Assembly: GCA_018883725.1 (NCBI GenBank)
Contig: JAHLFN010000066.1
Location: forward strand, 1 to 41,848
Length of the DNA: 41,848 bases
Reading direction: 5' to 3'
DNA from: Candidatus Fusobacterium pullicola
Lineage (GTDB): Bacteria; Fusobacteriota; Fusobacteriia; Fusobacteriales; Fusobacteriaceae
The notes under the pieces are model-generated. The model did not search any database and had not been told where the DNA came from. It was given only the letters and a program-made list of their open reading frames with translations. The first letter of the stretch is position 1. The number at the start of each line of letters is the position of its first letter. This document shows positions 6,808 to 15,375 of this stretch, piece after piece. The position numbers were made by a program, and so were the translations under genes.

Positions 6808-8271
6808 TTAATATTTATAGAAGATACTTCCACCAATAAACTCTTTAAGAATAGAGTCATCAGGTACTAAATCAGCTTTTATATCTACAAAGCAGTATAA
6901 AAATCTCATTATTCTTTTAGCCTCTTCATAATATGGGCTACTTGGACTTATCTTAATCAACTCTCTTAGAGCATAGCTTTTTAAAACTCCTAACTCATAT
7001 ACAAGATTACTATTGAATAGTGCATCTGCCTCCTCTTGATAAGGGAATATGTGTCTCTCTTCTCCTTTTCTTACGATAGACCACATAGCTAGAGTTCCCT
7101 CTCCCTTCTCCTCTCTTGAAAGGCTATCTCTTACCAATCTTCTAATCTCTCTTACATCACTTGTAGATATTCTATTGTGTTTATCTATATTTAATTGAGT
7201 TAAACAACTTATATATATTTTAAACTTATTCTCTCTTGGTATCTCAGAAGTTAATCTTTCATTCAAACCATGTATTCCCTCTATGATGATTATTCCATTT
7301 TTCTCTGGTACTTTCATCATAGTTCCTTTTTCTTCTCTCTCACCAGTTACAAAGTTATATTCTGGAATCTCTACCTCTTTTCCTGCTATTAAATCTCTTA
7401 AATTTTGATTCAATAGTTTTAAATCTAGAGCTTCTATTGTTTCAAAGTCTTTCTTTCCGTTCTCGTCAACTGGAACATTAGCTCTACCTATATAGTAGTT
7501 ATCTAAAGATATGACAATTGGATTTATTCCATTTGCTCTTAAATGAATATATAATCTCTTACTAAATGTTGTTTTCCCAGAAGATGAAGGTCCTGCTATT
7601 GTTACTAATTTTATTTTTTTGTTATCAGAAATCTGTTCAGCTATTTTAGCTATCTCCTTGTGATGTAGAGCTTCGTTTACTCTAATCAACTCACCAATCT
7701 CTTTATGAAGTACCTTCTCATTTAAACTTCCTAATGTATCCACTCCTAATATCTGATTCCATGCTCCAGACTCCTCAAATATTTTAGCTATCTTTGGAGT
7801 GTTTATATTTGGTGGAAGTACCATCTCCTCAGTCAATGGATACTTCAATATAAATCCATCATTATATTTAGTTAATTCAAAAAGATCTACATCTCCAGTA
7901 AATTTATATGGTCTCTCATATACAAAATCATGGTATCCATCTATAGCATACTCCATTATGCTCGTCCAACCACTATTATCTAATAGTTTTCTAACATCTT
8001 CTCTCTCTATCTTATTGCTTCTAGCTTTTAACTCTTCACTATTACTACTAATTAATTCAATGGGATAATTCTTCTCTATAATCTCTTGCATTTTACTAGA
8101 AATCTCTTCTACTTTTTCCTCTGTCATAGAAAAACCTTCTACATATCCATAGATACCATTGTTTAATGAATTATCTATTATTACTTCTTCACTTGGTAAA
8201 ATGTCATTTATCGCTTTTAAAAGTATCAATTTCAAAGTTGTTGAGTATTTTTTTTTATTAAATTTTACCAT
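6808..8271 (-). CDS. Uridine kinase-like nucleoside kinase with N-terminal ThrRS-like region
   Basis: The protein has 487 residues from an ATG at 8271 preceded by TAGGAGG; an in-frame ATG at 8310 lies upstream of that site and is rejected. The C-terminal half is a uridine kinase/phosphoribulokinase-type domain with Walker A GPSSSGKT (227-234), an ISLDNYY segment and IIIIEGIHGLNE. The N-terminal half contains a threonyl-tRNA-synthetase-like second additional domain (HKEIGELIRVNEALHHKEIA near 189-208 precedes the kinase). This fused architecture is common in Firmicutes, Fusobacteria and spirochaetes and is usually annotated nucleoside kinase. The expected reaction is ATP-dependent phosphorylation of uridine or a related nucleoside; the substrate is not proven. 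It stands alone, divergent from the flavoprotein gene. Confidence 0.85.
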   Translation of the reverse strand: MVKFNKKKYSTTLKLILLKAINDILPSEEVIIDNSLNNGIYGYVEGFSMTEEKVEEISSKMQEIIEKNYPIELISSNSEELKARSNKIEREDVRKLLDNSGWTSIMEYAIDGYHDFVYERPYKFTGDVDLFELTKYNDGFILKYPLTEEMVLPPNINTPKIAKIFEESGAWNQILGVDTLGSLNEKVLHKEIGELIRVNEALHHKEIAKIAEQISDNKKIKLVTIAGPSSSGKTTFSKRLYIHLRANGINPIVISLDNYYIGRANVPVDENGKKDFETIEALDLKLLNQNLRDLIAGKEVEIPEYNFVTGEREEKGTMMKVPEKNGIIIIEGIHGLNERLTSEIPRENKFKIYISCLTQLNIDKHNRISTSDVREIRRLVRDSLSREEKGEGTLAMWSIVRKGEERHIFPYQEEADALFNSNLVYELGVLKSYALRELIKISPSSPYYEEAKRIMRFLYCFVDIKADLVPDDSILKEFIGGSIFYKY

Positions 8272-8396
8272 TTTTCCTCCTAATGATGTTTTAATATTAA
8301 TTTTTAACATTTTATTTCATAATGTTATCTTATATAGTAATTATACAATATTTTTTAGAAAATTAATAGATACTACTGGTTTTATTTTATATTTTG

Positions 8397-8405
8397 TGCT
8401 ATACT
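8397..8405 (+). promoter_or_regulatory. Extended -10 promoter for the flavoprotein-cystine transporter pair
   Basis: TG-C-TATACT (TG at 8397, -10 at 8400-8405) fits the extended -10 form seen at several promoters in this window. The -35 region about 17 bp upstream is poor. The start would be near 8412, leaving a leader of about 40 nt with AGGAGGG before the ATG at 8452. Confidence 0.4.
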
Positions 8406-8451
8406 ATACTGTGTGATATGTTTTTTAAATTTTATTTTGTAGGAGGGTATT

Positions 8452-9795
8452 ATGAAAATCATCATTATTGGTGGAGTTGCCGCTGGAATGTCAGCTGCTG
8501 CAAAAGCTAGTAGAATAGATAAGAATGCTGAAATTGTTATCTATGAAAAAACTGAAATTGTTTCATGGGGAGCTTGTGGACTTCCTTACTATGTTGGAAA
8601 CTTCTATGAAGATCCTAACAACATGATTGCAAGACCTGTTGAGAAATTCATCGAAGCAGGAATGAACATCAAAATTAAACACGAAGTTGTTGGAATTGAT
8701 GTTGAAAAGAAAGAGGTTACTATTAAAAATCTAGTTACTGGAGAAACATTTACAGATAACTATGATAAACTTATGGTAGCAACTGGAGCTCACGCTATTA
8801 TGCCTCCAATTAAAAACCTTTCAACAAAAGGAGTTTACACTTTAAAAGATTATACTGATGGTATAGTTTTAAAGGAAGAGATGATGAAAGATGAAATCCA
8901 AGATATCATAGTTGTTGGAGCTGGATATATTGGAATCGAAGTTGTAGAAGCTGCTAAGCACTTAGGAAAAAGAAGTGTTAGACTTATACAATTAGGAGAA
9001 AGAGTATTACTTGAAAGCTTCGACAAAGAGATTACTGATGTTATGGAAGAAGAGATCAGATCTCACGAAGGTGTAGAGTTACATCTTGAAGAGGCTGTTC
9101 AAGAGATAGTTGAAAAAGATGGAAAAGTTGTTGGTATCAAAACTAATAAAGGGGAGTACAAAGCTGATTTAGTAGTTATCTCTACTGGAGTTAGACCTAA
9201 TACTGCTTTCTTAAAAGATACTGGAATCGAAATGTTACCAAACGGAGCTCTTGTTATAGATGAGTTTGGAAAAACAAGTATAGATTCTATCTATTCAGCT
9301 GGAGACTGTGCTACTGTTTACCATATAGTAAGAAAGGAGAATGTATACATTCCTCTTGCTACTACTGCTAACAAAATTGGTAGAATTGTAGGAGAAAACC
9401 TAGCTGGTAAAAATACTGCATTCAAAGGAACTCTAGGTTCTGCAGCTATAAAAGTTTTAGATGTTGAAGCTGGTAGAACAGGAATTACTGAGAATGAAGC
9501 TATAAAAATGGGAATCAACTACAAAACTGTATTTGTAAAAGATAAAAACCAAACAAACTACTATCCTGGAAGAGAGGATATATTTGTTAAATTAATATAC
9601 AATGCTGATACAAGAGTTCTTTTGGGTGCTCAAATAGCTGGTAAAAAAGGAGCTGTTCTAAGAGTTGACGCTTTAGCTACTGCTATCTATTCAGGACTTA
9701 CTGTTGATGAAATTGGAATGATGGACTTCTGTTATGCTCCACCATTCGCTAGAACTTGGGATGTTATGAACGTTGCTGGAAATGTTGCAAAATAA
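8452..9795 (+). CDS. CoA-disulfide reductase / NADH oxidase-type flavoprotein
   Basis: A 447-residue FAD- and NAD(P)H-binding disulfide reductase of the single-cysteine class. GGVAAGMSAA (7-16) is the FAD dinucleotide fold, Cys42 in SWGACGLPYYVG is the redox cysteine, VVGAGYIGIE is the NAD(P)H fold, and SIYSAGDCA binds FAD. The C-terminal dimerisation domain ends with DFCYAPPFARTWD. CoA-disulfide reductases and water-forming NADH oxidases share all these features; the nearby cystine symporter favours the thiol-disulfide role, but the two cannot be separated by reading. Polysulfide or persulfide reduction is another option, although no rhodanese domain is fused. AGGAGGG precedes the ATG. The transporter gene follows after 37 bp without a terminator, so the two are probably cotranscribed. 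Confidence 0.85.
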   Translation: MKIIIIGGVAAGMSAAAKASRIDKNAEIVIYEKTEIVSWGACGLPYYVGNFYEDPNNMIARPVEKFIEAGMNIKIKHEVVGIDVEKKEVTIKNLVTGETFTDNYDKLMVATGAHAIMPPIKNLSTKGVYTLKDYTDGIVLKEEMMKDEIQDIIVVGAGYIGIEVVEAAKHLGKRSVRLIQLGERVLLESFDKEITDVMEEEIRSHEGVELHLEEAVQEIVEKDGKVVGIKTNKGEYKADLVVISTGVRPNTAFLKDTGIEMLPNGALVIDEFGKTSIDSIYSAGDCATVYHIVRKENVYIPLATTANKIGRIVGENLAGKNTAFKGTLGSAAIKVLDVEAGRTGITENEAIKMGINYKTVFVKDKNQTNYYPGREDIFVKLIYNADTRVLLGAQIAGKKGAVLRVDALATAIYSGLTVDEIGMMDFCYAPPFARTWDVMNVAGNVAK

Positions 9796-9832
9796 ATTTA
9801 ATATATAAAATAAAAGGAGAGATATTTTAAAA

Positions 9833-11257
9833 ATGAATAGCGTATTTTTTAAACAATTTTTAATGATTAGTGATATCAAAACTATCATTTTCTTAATAGC
9901 ACTAGTTGCTATAATCATGGTTATCAACAGATTACCAAAGGAAAAATTTAACTTCTCAGCTAAAGTTATGACTGCTACTTTTATAGGATTAATCTTAGGA
10001 TTAGTTATTCAAGTTGTTGCTGGATTCCCTCATGATCCTATGAAACTTACATTCGTTAGAGAAACTACTTTATGGTATAGCTTACTTGGTGGAGGATTCA
10101 TCTCTTTAATTAGAATGCTTGTTATTCCTCTAGTTATGGTTTCTATCATCCACGTTATTATCAACATGAAAGAAGATGCAAACCTTGGATCATTAGTAAA
10201 GAGAACTCTTACTATATCTTTAGCTATGGTTGCTATTTCTGTTGCAGTTGGATTAGTTTTCGGAATTTTATTCAAAGTTGGAAAATTTGATGAGGCTACT
10301 TCTGTTATCACTGAAGGTGGAAGACAAATCAGAGAAGTTAAGAATATCGTTGACACATTAAAAGCTCTTATCCCTTCTAACCCAGTTGAAGCAATGGTTA
10401 ACTTAAACATCGTTGGTTTAGTAATCTTCTCTTCAATCGTTGGAGTTGCTGCTAAGAGAATGTCAAAGAAATATATGGCTATAGTTAAACCTTTCTTTGA
10501 TTTAATAAATGCTTTCCAAAAAATTATTGTTTCTATGGCTATGAGTATCATAAAATGGATGCCAGCTGCTGTTGTACCATTACTTGCTAACACAATAGCT
10601 CAAAAAGGTGTTCATGCTATAGCTGAAGTTGGTAAATTTATAGTTGTTCTTTACCTTGCAGTTGCTGTTATGTTTGTTGTTCAAATGATAGCTGTTGCTG
10701 TATTTGGAATGAACCCATTTACTTATGTAAAAAAATGTACATCATTACTTTTACTAGCTTTCACTTCTAGATCAAGTGTTGGATGTTTACCAGTAACTAT
10801 CTCTACTTTAACTAACAAATTAGGTGTTACTGAGTCTACAGCTAGCTTTGTTGGAAGTTTCGGAACTACAGCAGGAATGCAAGGATGTGCTGGAATATTC
10901 CCTGCTTTAACAATCGTATTCGTTACTCATATGAGTGGACACTCAATTGATATGACTATGTTTGCTATGGCTATTATAGTTGTTGCTATCAGTTCTCTAG
11001 GAATAGCTGGAATACCTGGTACAGCTACAATGGCTGCTTCAGTTGGATTATCAGGAACAGGACTTGCTGCTCTATTCCCATTAATCAACCCTATCCTTGC
11101 TATAGATCCTATCATAGATATGCCAAGAACTATGTTAAACGTTATCGGTTCAGTTACTAACGCATTAATGGTAGATAAGAGCTTAGGATTAATCAATATG
11201 AATACTTATAATGATCCTAACGCAGGAAATGAAGCTTCATCTGCTGAAATGGAATAA
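9833..11257 (+). CDS. tcyP: Cation:dicarboxylate-family symporter, TcyP-type L-cystine transporter
   Basis: A 474-residue inner-membrane protein with about ten hydrophobic segments and the two re-entrant loops of the glutamate/dicarboxylate symporter family. TSRSSVGCLPVTI (near 322-334) and GTTAGMQGCAGIFPALTI carry the serine-rich hairpin and central helix region. The cysteines and SRSSVGCLP motif match TcyP/YdjN L-cystine transporters better than GltP or DctA. AAGGAG lies about 13 nt before the ATG, rather far; ATG codons a few residues inside could be used instead. It sits 37 bp after the CoA-disulfide-reductase-type gene and ends at a strong terminator, so import and reduction of disulfides may be coordinated. 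Sodium or proton coupling cannot be told. Confidence 0.82.
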   Translation: MNSVFFKQFLMISDIKTIIFLIALVAIIMVINRLPKEKFNFSAKVMTATFIGLILGLVIQVVAGFPHDPMKLTFVRETTLWYSLLGGGFISLIRMLVIPLVMVSIIHVIINMKEDANLGSLVKRTLTISLAMVAISVAVGLVFGILFKVGKFDEATSVITEGGRQIREVKNIVDTLKALIPSNPVEAMVNLNIVGLVIFSSIVGVAAKRMSKKYMAIVKPFFDLINAFQKIIVSMAMSIIKWMPAAVVPLLANTIAQKGVHAIAEVGKFIVVLYLAVAVMFVVQMIAVAVFGMNPFTYVKKCTSLLLLAFTSRSSVGCLPVTISTLTNKLGVTESTASFVGSFGTTAGMQGCAGIFPALTIVFVTHMSGHSIDMTMFAMAIIVVAISSLGIAGIPGTATMAASVGLSGTGLAALFPLINPILAIDPIIDMPRTMLNVIGSVTNALMVDKSLGLINMNTYNDPNAGNEASSAEME

Positions 11258-11284
11258 TAAAAACTTAATAGTTTATTCAAAATA

Positions 11285-11314
11285 GGAGAAGATTTTAGAT
11301 CTTCTCCCTTTTTT
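11285..11314 (+). terminator. Terminator after the cystine transporter gene
   Basis: GGAGAAGAT (11285-11293) pairs with ATCTTCTCC (11299-11307) around a 5-nt loop and is followed by C and six T residues (11309-11314): a textbook intrinsic terminator 27 nt past the stop. Confidence 0.9.
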
Positions 11315-11379
11315 ATACTTACTCGACTATTGAAATAATTCCAAATAAACGTCAAGAATTATATAATTTATAAAAAATT

Positions 11380-11422
11380 AAGAGGGATAGTATCTGGAAG
11401 CTTTTCAACTACTATCCCTCTT
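11380..11422 (-). terminator. Terminator at the end of the peptide ABC operon
   Basis: A 13-bp perfect stem (11380-11392 with 11410-11422) has a 17-nt loop. On the minus strand it is followed by AATTTTTTAT. It lies about 40 nt after the last ATPase gene and is also in position to stop plus-strand readthrough. Confidence 0.8.
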
Positions 11423-11461
11423 TCTATTTTAATTTTAAAACCCCGCTAATTTAACTATTCC

Positions 11462-12436
11462 CTATTTTTCTACAAATCCTAACTCTTCAGCTAGATGACA
11501 AGCAAAGAAGTGTCCTTCTCCTACCTCTTTCAATGCTGGCTCTTGTTGTCTACAAATATCCTTTGCATACACACATCTCTTAGCAAATCTACATCCTTTA
11601 TCTGGATTGATAGGTGAAGTTATCTCTCCTTGAAGTTTTATTCTTTCCATTTTCTTTCTTACACTTGGTACTGGAATTGCTGATAATAAAGCTTTTGTAT
11701 ATGGATGTATTGGATTTTTGAAAAGCATCTTAGACGGTGCTTTTTCAACTAATTGTCCTAGATACATTACAGCTATATCATCAGAGAAATGTTTTACAAC
11801 TGATAAGTCATGAGTTATAAACATGTATGTAAGTCCAAATTCCTCTTGTAAATCTTTCATTAGGTTTAGAACTTGTGCTTGAATTGATACGTCAAGAGCT
11901 GATACTGGCTCATCACAAACTATAAATTTAGGTTTTAAAGCTAATGCTCTTGCTATTCCTATTCTTTGTCTTCTTCCTCCATCTAATTCATGAGGATAAG
12001 TATTCATAAGTCTCTCACTAAGTCCAACTGTATCCATAAGCTCTTTTACTCTAGCTTCTAATTCAGCTTTAGATTTACACATCTTATGTATTACTAATGG
12101 CTCTGCTATAATCTCACTTACTGTCATTCTTGGATTTAAAGATGCAAATGGGTCTTGGAATATGATTTGCATTTTCTTTCTCATCTCTCTCATTTGCTCT
12201 TTTGAATAATTTCTTATATTCTCTCCCTCAAATAGGATCTCCCCATCTGTAGCCTCAAGAAGTCTTAAAATTACTCTTCCAGTTGTAGATTTTCCACATC
12301 CTGATTCTCCAACCACTCCAAGTGTTTTTCCTTCACATATAGTGAAGTTTATATCATCAACTGCATGTAAAAGTCCCTTAGGAGTATTGAAATATTTTTT
12401 TAGATTTTTTACTTCTAATAATACTTTATTTTCCAT
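11462..12436 (-). CDS. oppF: Oligopeptide/dipeptide ABC transporter ATPase, DppF/OppF type
   Basis: A 324-residue cytoplasmic ATPase with Walker A GESGCGKST (43-51), Q-loop IIFQDPFASLNP, Walker B FIVCDEP (171-177) and the H-loop ITHD. The ABC signature reads LDGGRRQ (151-157) instead of LSGGQ, so the serine is replaced by Asp and the glutamine by Arg; similar forms occur in some OppF/DppF lineages and imply an asymmetric pair of nucleotide sites. The C-terminal extension has the oligopeptide family Cys pattern (CRFAKRCVYAKDICRQQ and a later Cys), which in some homologues binds a 4Fe-4S cluster. It is the last gene of the operon, 2 bp after its partner ATPase. The substrate could be peptides or a metal-chelate complex. 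Confidence 0.88.
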   Translation of the reverse strand: MENKVLLEVKNLKKYFNTPKGLLHAVDDINFTICEGKTLGVVGESGCGKSTTGRVILRLLEATDGEILFEGENIRNYSKEQMREMRKKMQIIFQDPFASLNPRMTVSEIIAEPLVIHKMCKSKAELEARVKELMDTVGLSERLMNTYPHELDGGRRQRIGIARALALKPKFIVCDEPVSALDVSIQAQVLNLMKDLQEEFGLTYMFITHDLSVVKHFSDDIAVMYLGQLVEKAPSKMLFKNPIHPYTKALLSAIPVPSVRKKMERIKLQGEITSPINPDKGCRFAKRCVYAKDICRQQEPALKEVGEGHFFACHLAEELGFVEK

Positions 12437-12438
12437 TA

Positions 12439-13428
12439 TTATTTTTCCTCCCCTATAGCCTTTACTTTTCCTTCACATATAAGACATCTTACTTTATGTC
12501 CAGCTTCTATCTCTGTAACTCTTGGTTGCTCTTTTGAACAAAGTTCAGTTGCATGTGGACATCTAGGGTGGAATTTACATCCTGATGGAAGGTTTGTAGG
12601 ATCTGGCATAAGTCCTTGTATTGGTTTTAATCTATCACACTCTTCATCAAGACTTGGTATAGATCCAAATAATCCATGAGTATATGGGTGTTTTGGATTT
12701 TCAAATACATCTATTAAACTTCCTGCTTCTACTATCTCTCCAGCATACATTATAGCTACCTTATCACATACTTGAGCAACTACTCCAAGGTCATGTGTTA
12801 TAAGTATCATTGCTGTTTTAAACTTCTCTTTTAGATCATTCATTAAATCTAGTACTTGTGCTTGAATAGTAACGTCTAGAGCTGTTGTTGGTTCATCAGC
12901 TATTAGAAGTTTTGGATTACAAGCTAAAGCAATAGCTATAACAACCCTTTGCTTCATTCCACCAGAGAATTGATGTGGGAAATCATTTGCTCTTGCTCCT
13001 GGAATTCCAACTAATTCTAACATCTCTTTTGCTTTTTCAAAAGATTTTTCTTTTCCTAATTGCTCATGTATCTCTATTACTTCAGCAATTTGCTCTCCAA
13101 CTGTCATTACTGGATTTAGTGATGTCATTGGATCTTGGAATATCATTGATATTTTATTTCCTCTGATATTTCTCATCTCTTCTTCCGATAAAGAAAGTAA
13201 ATCCTTACCTTCAAAAGTAATCTTTCCACTTAATATTTTTCCAGGAGGATTTGGAACTAATCCCATTATTCCAAGAGCAGTTGTTGTTTTTCCTGCTCCT
13301 GTTTCTCCAACAAGTCCAATCGTTTCTCCCTCTTCTAACTCTATCTCAAGTCCATTTACAGCAGAAACTACTTCATCTTCAGTTACATACTGTATAGTTA
13401 AATCTTTTATTTCTAATAATTTACTCAT
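12439..13428 (-). CDS. oppD: Oligopeptide/dipeptide ABC transporter ATPase, DppD/OppD type
   Basis: A 329-residue ATPase with Walker A GETGAGKT (41-48), Q-loop MIFQDPMTSLNP, signature FSGGMKQ (154-160) and Walker B LLIADEP (174-180), all canonical, unlike its partner OppF. The C-terminal oligopeptide-type extension carries the Cys series CKFHPRCPHATELC plus a later Cys, as in Fe-S-containing peptide transporter ATPases. It forms the heterodimeric motor with the gene at 11462, which starts 2 bp after its stop. It begins 21 bp after the second permease, preceded by a GGAGG-like ribosome site. Confidence 0.9.
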   Translation of the reverse strand: MSKLLEIKDLTIQYVTEDEVVSAVNGLEIELEEGETIGLVGETGAGKTTTALGIMGLVPNPPGKILSGKITFEGKDLLSLSEEEMRNIRGNKISMIFQDPMTSLNPVMTVGEQIAEVIEIHEQLGKEKSFEKAKEMLELVGIPGARANDFPHQFSGGMKQRVVIAIALACNPKLLIADEPTTALDVTIQAQVLDLMNDLKEKFKTAMILITHDLGVVAQVCDKVAIMYAGEIVEAGSLIDVFENPKHPYTHGLFGSIPSLDEECDRLKPIQGLMPDPTNLPSGCKFHPRCPHATELCSKEQPRVTEIEAGHKVRCLICEGKVKAIGEEK

Positions 13429-13449
13429 TGATACTTCCTCCTACATTAA

Positions 13450-14325
13450 CTACTGTTTCAATCTTGGGTCTAAGGCATCTCTTAATCCGTCTCCCAATAG
13501 GTTAAGAGAAAGAATTGTTATCATTATAGCAACTCCTGGGAAAGTTGTTACCCACCAAGCATATCTTAGGTATTGTCTACCTCCAGATAGCATAGATCCC
13601 CACTCTGGAGCTGGCGGTTGAATTCCAAGTCCTATAAAACTTAAACCTGCTGTTGATAATATTGCACTTGCAACTCCTAATGTTGCTTGAACAATAACAG
13701 GAGCTAATGAGTTAGGAATTATGTGTCTAAATATAATTCTTGTATTACTTGCTCCAATCGCTTTAGCTGCTTCTATGAACTCTTGGTCTCTAATTGAAAG
13801 AACTGATGCTCTAACTATTCTTGCATAGCTTGGAACGCTTGAAATACTAATAGCTAACATTAAGTTTAAAATACTTGGTCCTAATGCTGAAACTATAGCT
13901 ATTGCTAATAATATACTTGGTACAGCCAAGAATATATCCATCACTCTCATTATGATATTATCTAATTTTCCACCATAATAACCAGCTATTGCTCCTAAAA
14001 TTCCACCTATTACTATTGAAATTCCAACAGCTATAATACCAACTTGTAAAGAAACTCTTGTTCCATGTACAAGTCTTGCAAATATATCTCTTCCAAATTC
14101 ATCTGTTCCCAACCAATGTGCAGCACTTGGAGCTTGTAATCTTTGTGATAGGTTTTGCTTAATAACTACATTGTCATAATTTGCTATTACATTAGCAAAT
14201 ACAGCAAGTAAAACAAGAATTATTAAGATTACTAATCCTAAAACTGCCATCTTATTTCTTTTTAATCTTCTCCATACTTCTAACCATTGACTTCTTTTTT
14301 TATTTGAAGTATTTATATTCGACAT
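13450..14325 (-). CDS. oppC: Oligopeptide/dipeptide ABC transporter permease, DppC/OppC type
   Basis: A 291-residue inner-membrane permease. An N-terminal cytoplasmic segment (SQWLEVWRRLKRNKMAVLGL) leads into the first membrane helix, and a periplasmic region carrying HWLGTDEFGRDIFARLVHGT (the OppC_N/BPD signature) precedes five further helices. The EAA-like coupling loop EFIEAAKAIGASNTRIIFRH is clear, and the end (LLGDGLRDALDPRLKQ) is typical of the family. It pairs with the permease at 14341, starting 15 bp after that gene's stop. GGGGG lies just upstream of the ATG. Confidence 0.9.
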   Translation of the reverse strand: MSNINTSNKKRSQWLEVWRRLKRNKMAVLGLVILIILVLLAVFANVIANYDNVVIKQNLSQRLQAPSAAHWLGTDEFGRDIFARLVHGTRVSLQVGIIAVGISIVIGGILGAIAGYYGGKLDNIIMRVMDIFLAVPSILLAIAIVSALGPSILNLMLAISISSVPSYARIVRASVLSIRDQEFIEAAKAIGASNTRIIFRHIIPNSLAPVIVQATLGVASAILSTAGLSFIGLGIQPPAPEWGSMLSGGRQYLRYAWWVTTFPGVAIMITILSLNLLGDGLRDALDPRLKQ

Positions 14326-14340
14326 TATTTATCCCCCTTA

Positions 14341-15267
14341 CTACTTATATTGAGATTTAATTCTAGGATCAACATAAGCATATAATATATCTACCAATAA
14401 GTTTACCACACTGAAAGCTGCAGCTAAGAAAACAACTGCCGCTAATACTGTTGGTGTATCCTTTTGTCTGATAGCGTCTACCATCAATCTTCCTACACCT
14501 GGCCATGAGTAAACTGATTCAGTTAAAACTGCTCCTCCTAATAAGTTACCAAATTGTAATCCTACAACAGTAATTATTGGTATAAGGGCATTTTTTAAAG
14601 CATGTTTATTTATAACTACTTTTTCAGCAACACCTTTTGCTCTTGCTGTTCTTATGTAGTCTTGTCTTATTACTTCAAGCATAGAAGAACGAGTCATTCT
14701 CGTTATGATTGCTGCAGATCCTACACCTAGTGTTACTGCAGGTAGTATGATACTCTTAAAGCCATCAAATCCTCCAGATGGTAGCCATCCTAGCTTTACT
14801 GAGAACATTAAAATTAACATTAATCCTAACCAGAATACTGGCATTGATACTCCTAGTAATGCTATTATCATACTAAAACTATCTAGGAAAGAGTATTGTC
14901 TAGTTGCAGAGATTATACCAATTGGAATACCTATACAAACAGAGATAATTATTCCTAATATTGCTAAGATAAATGTATTTGGGAATCTTGCAAATATCTC
15001 TCCAAATACCTCTCTACCAGTTGTATAAGATCTTCCAAAATCACCTAATATTGCATTTTTTACGAATCTAAGATATTGTATAAAAAACGGATCATTTAAT
15101 CCCATCTCTTCTCTCAATTTTAAAACAGCTTCTCTTGGTGCATTTTCTCCTAATATTAATTGTGCTGGGTCTCCTGGTGTTAAAGACATGATAGCAAAAA
15201 CTAATAATGATACTCCTAATAATACAGGAATAAGTAGTAAAATTCTTTTTAATACATATTTGTGCAT
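14341..15267 (-). CDS. oppB: Oligopeptide/dipeptide ABC transporter permease, DppB/OppB type
   Basis: A 308-residue permease with the canonical start (KYVLKRILLLIPVLLGVSLL, first membrane helix), LTPGDPAQLILGENAPRE, about six helices and the coupling loop DYIRTARAKGVAEKVVINKH. It ends in DILYAYVDPRIKSQYK, a family hallmark. The ATG at 15267 has only an A-rich upstream region with no clear Shine-Dalgarno sequence; a good GGAG lies about 38 nt upstream, and an in-frame stop rules out a longer protein. Together with the hairpin at 15331-15359 this suggests translation well below that of the binding protein. Confidence 0.9.
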   Translation of the reverse strand: MHKYVLKRILLLIPVLLGVSLLVFAIMSLTPGDPAQLILGENAPREAVLKLREEMGLNDPFFIQYLRFVKNAILGDFGRSYTTGREVFGEIFARFPNTFILAILGIIISVCIGIPIGIISATRQYSFLDSFSMIIALLGVSMPVFWLGLMLILMFSVKLGWLPSGGFDGFKSIILPAVTLGVGSAAIITRMTRSSMLEVIRQDYIRTARAKGVAEKVVINKHALKNALIPIITVVGLQFGNLLGGAVLTESVYSWPGVGRLMVDAIRQKDTPTVLAAVVFLAAAFSVVNLLVDILYAYVDPRIKSQYK

Positions 15268-15330
15268 ATCTTTTTTGACACTCTATGTTTTAGGTGTCTT
15301 CTCCTTTCTTTTAAGTTTTTATTTTACATT

Positions 15331-15359
15331 AAAAGGCTGTATCTTTTAAGACACAGCCT
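15331..15359 (-). terminator. Intra-operon attenuating terminator between binding protein and permease genes
   Basis: On the minus strand AGGCTGTGTCTT pairs with AAGATACAGCCT (one G-U pair) around a very short A loop, followed by TTTTAATG. The hairpin begins 16 nt after the binding-protein stop and about 65 nt before oppB. Its position fits partial termination, giving more binding protein than membrane components. Confidence 0.7.
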
Positions 15360-15375
15360 GTATAACTTCTCTAGA

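Noticed and set aside
8272..8310. In-frame ATG at 8310 as the start of the nucleoside kinase
   Set aside because: The strong TAGGAGG site lies downstream of it and serves the ATG at 8271.
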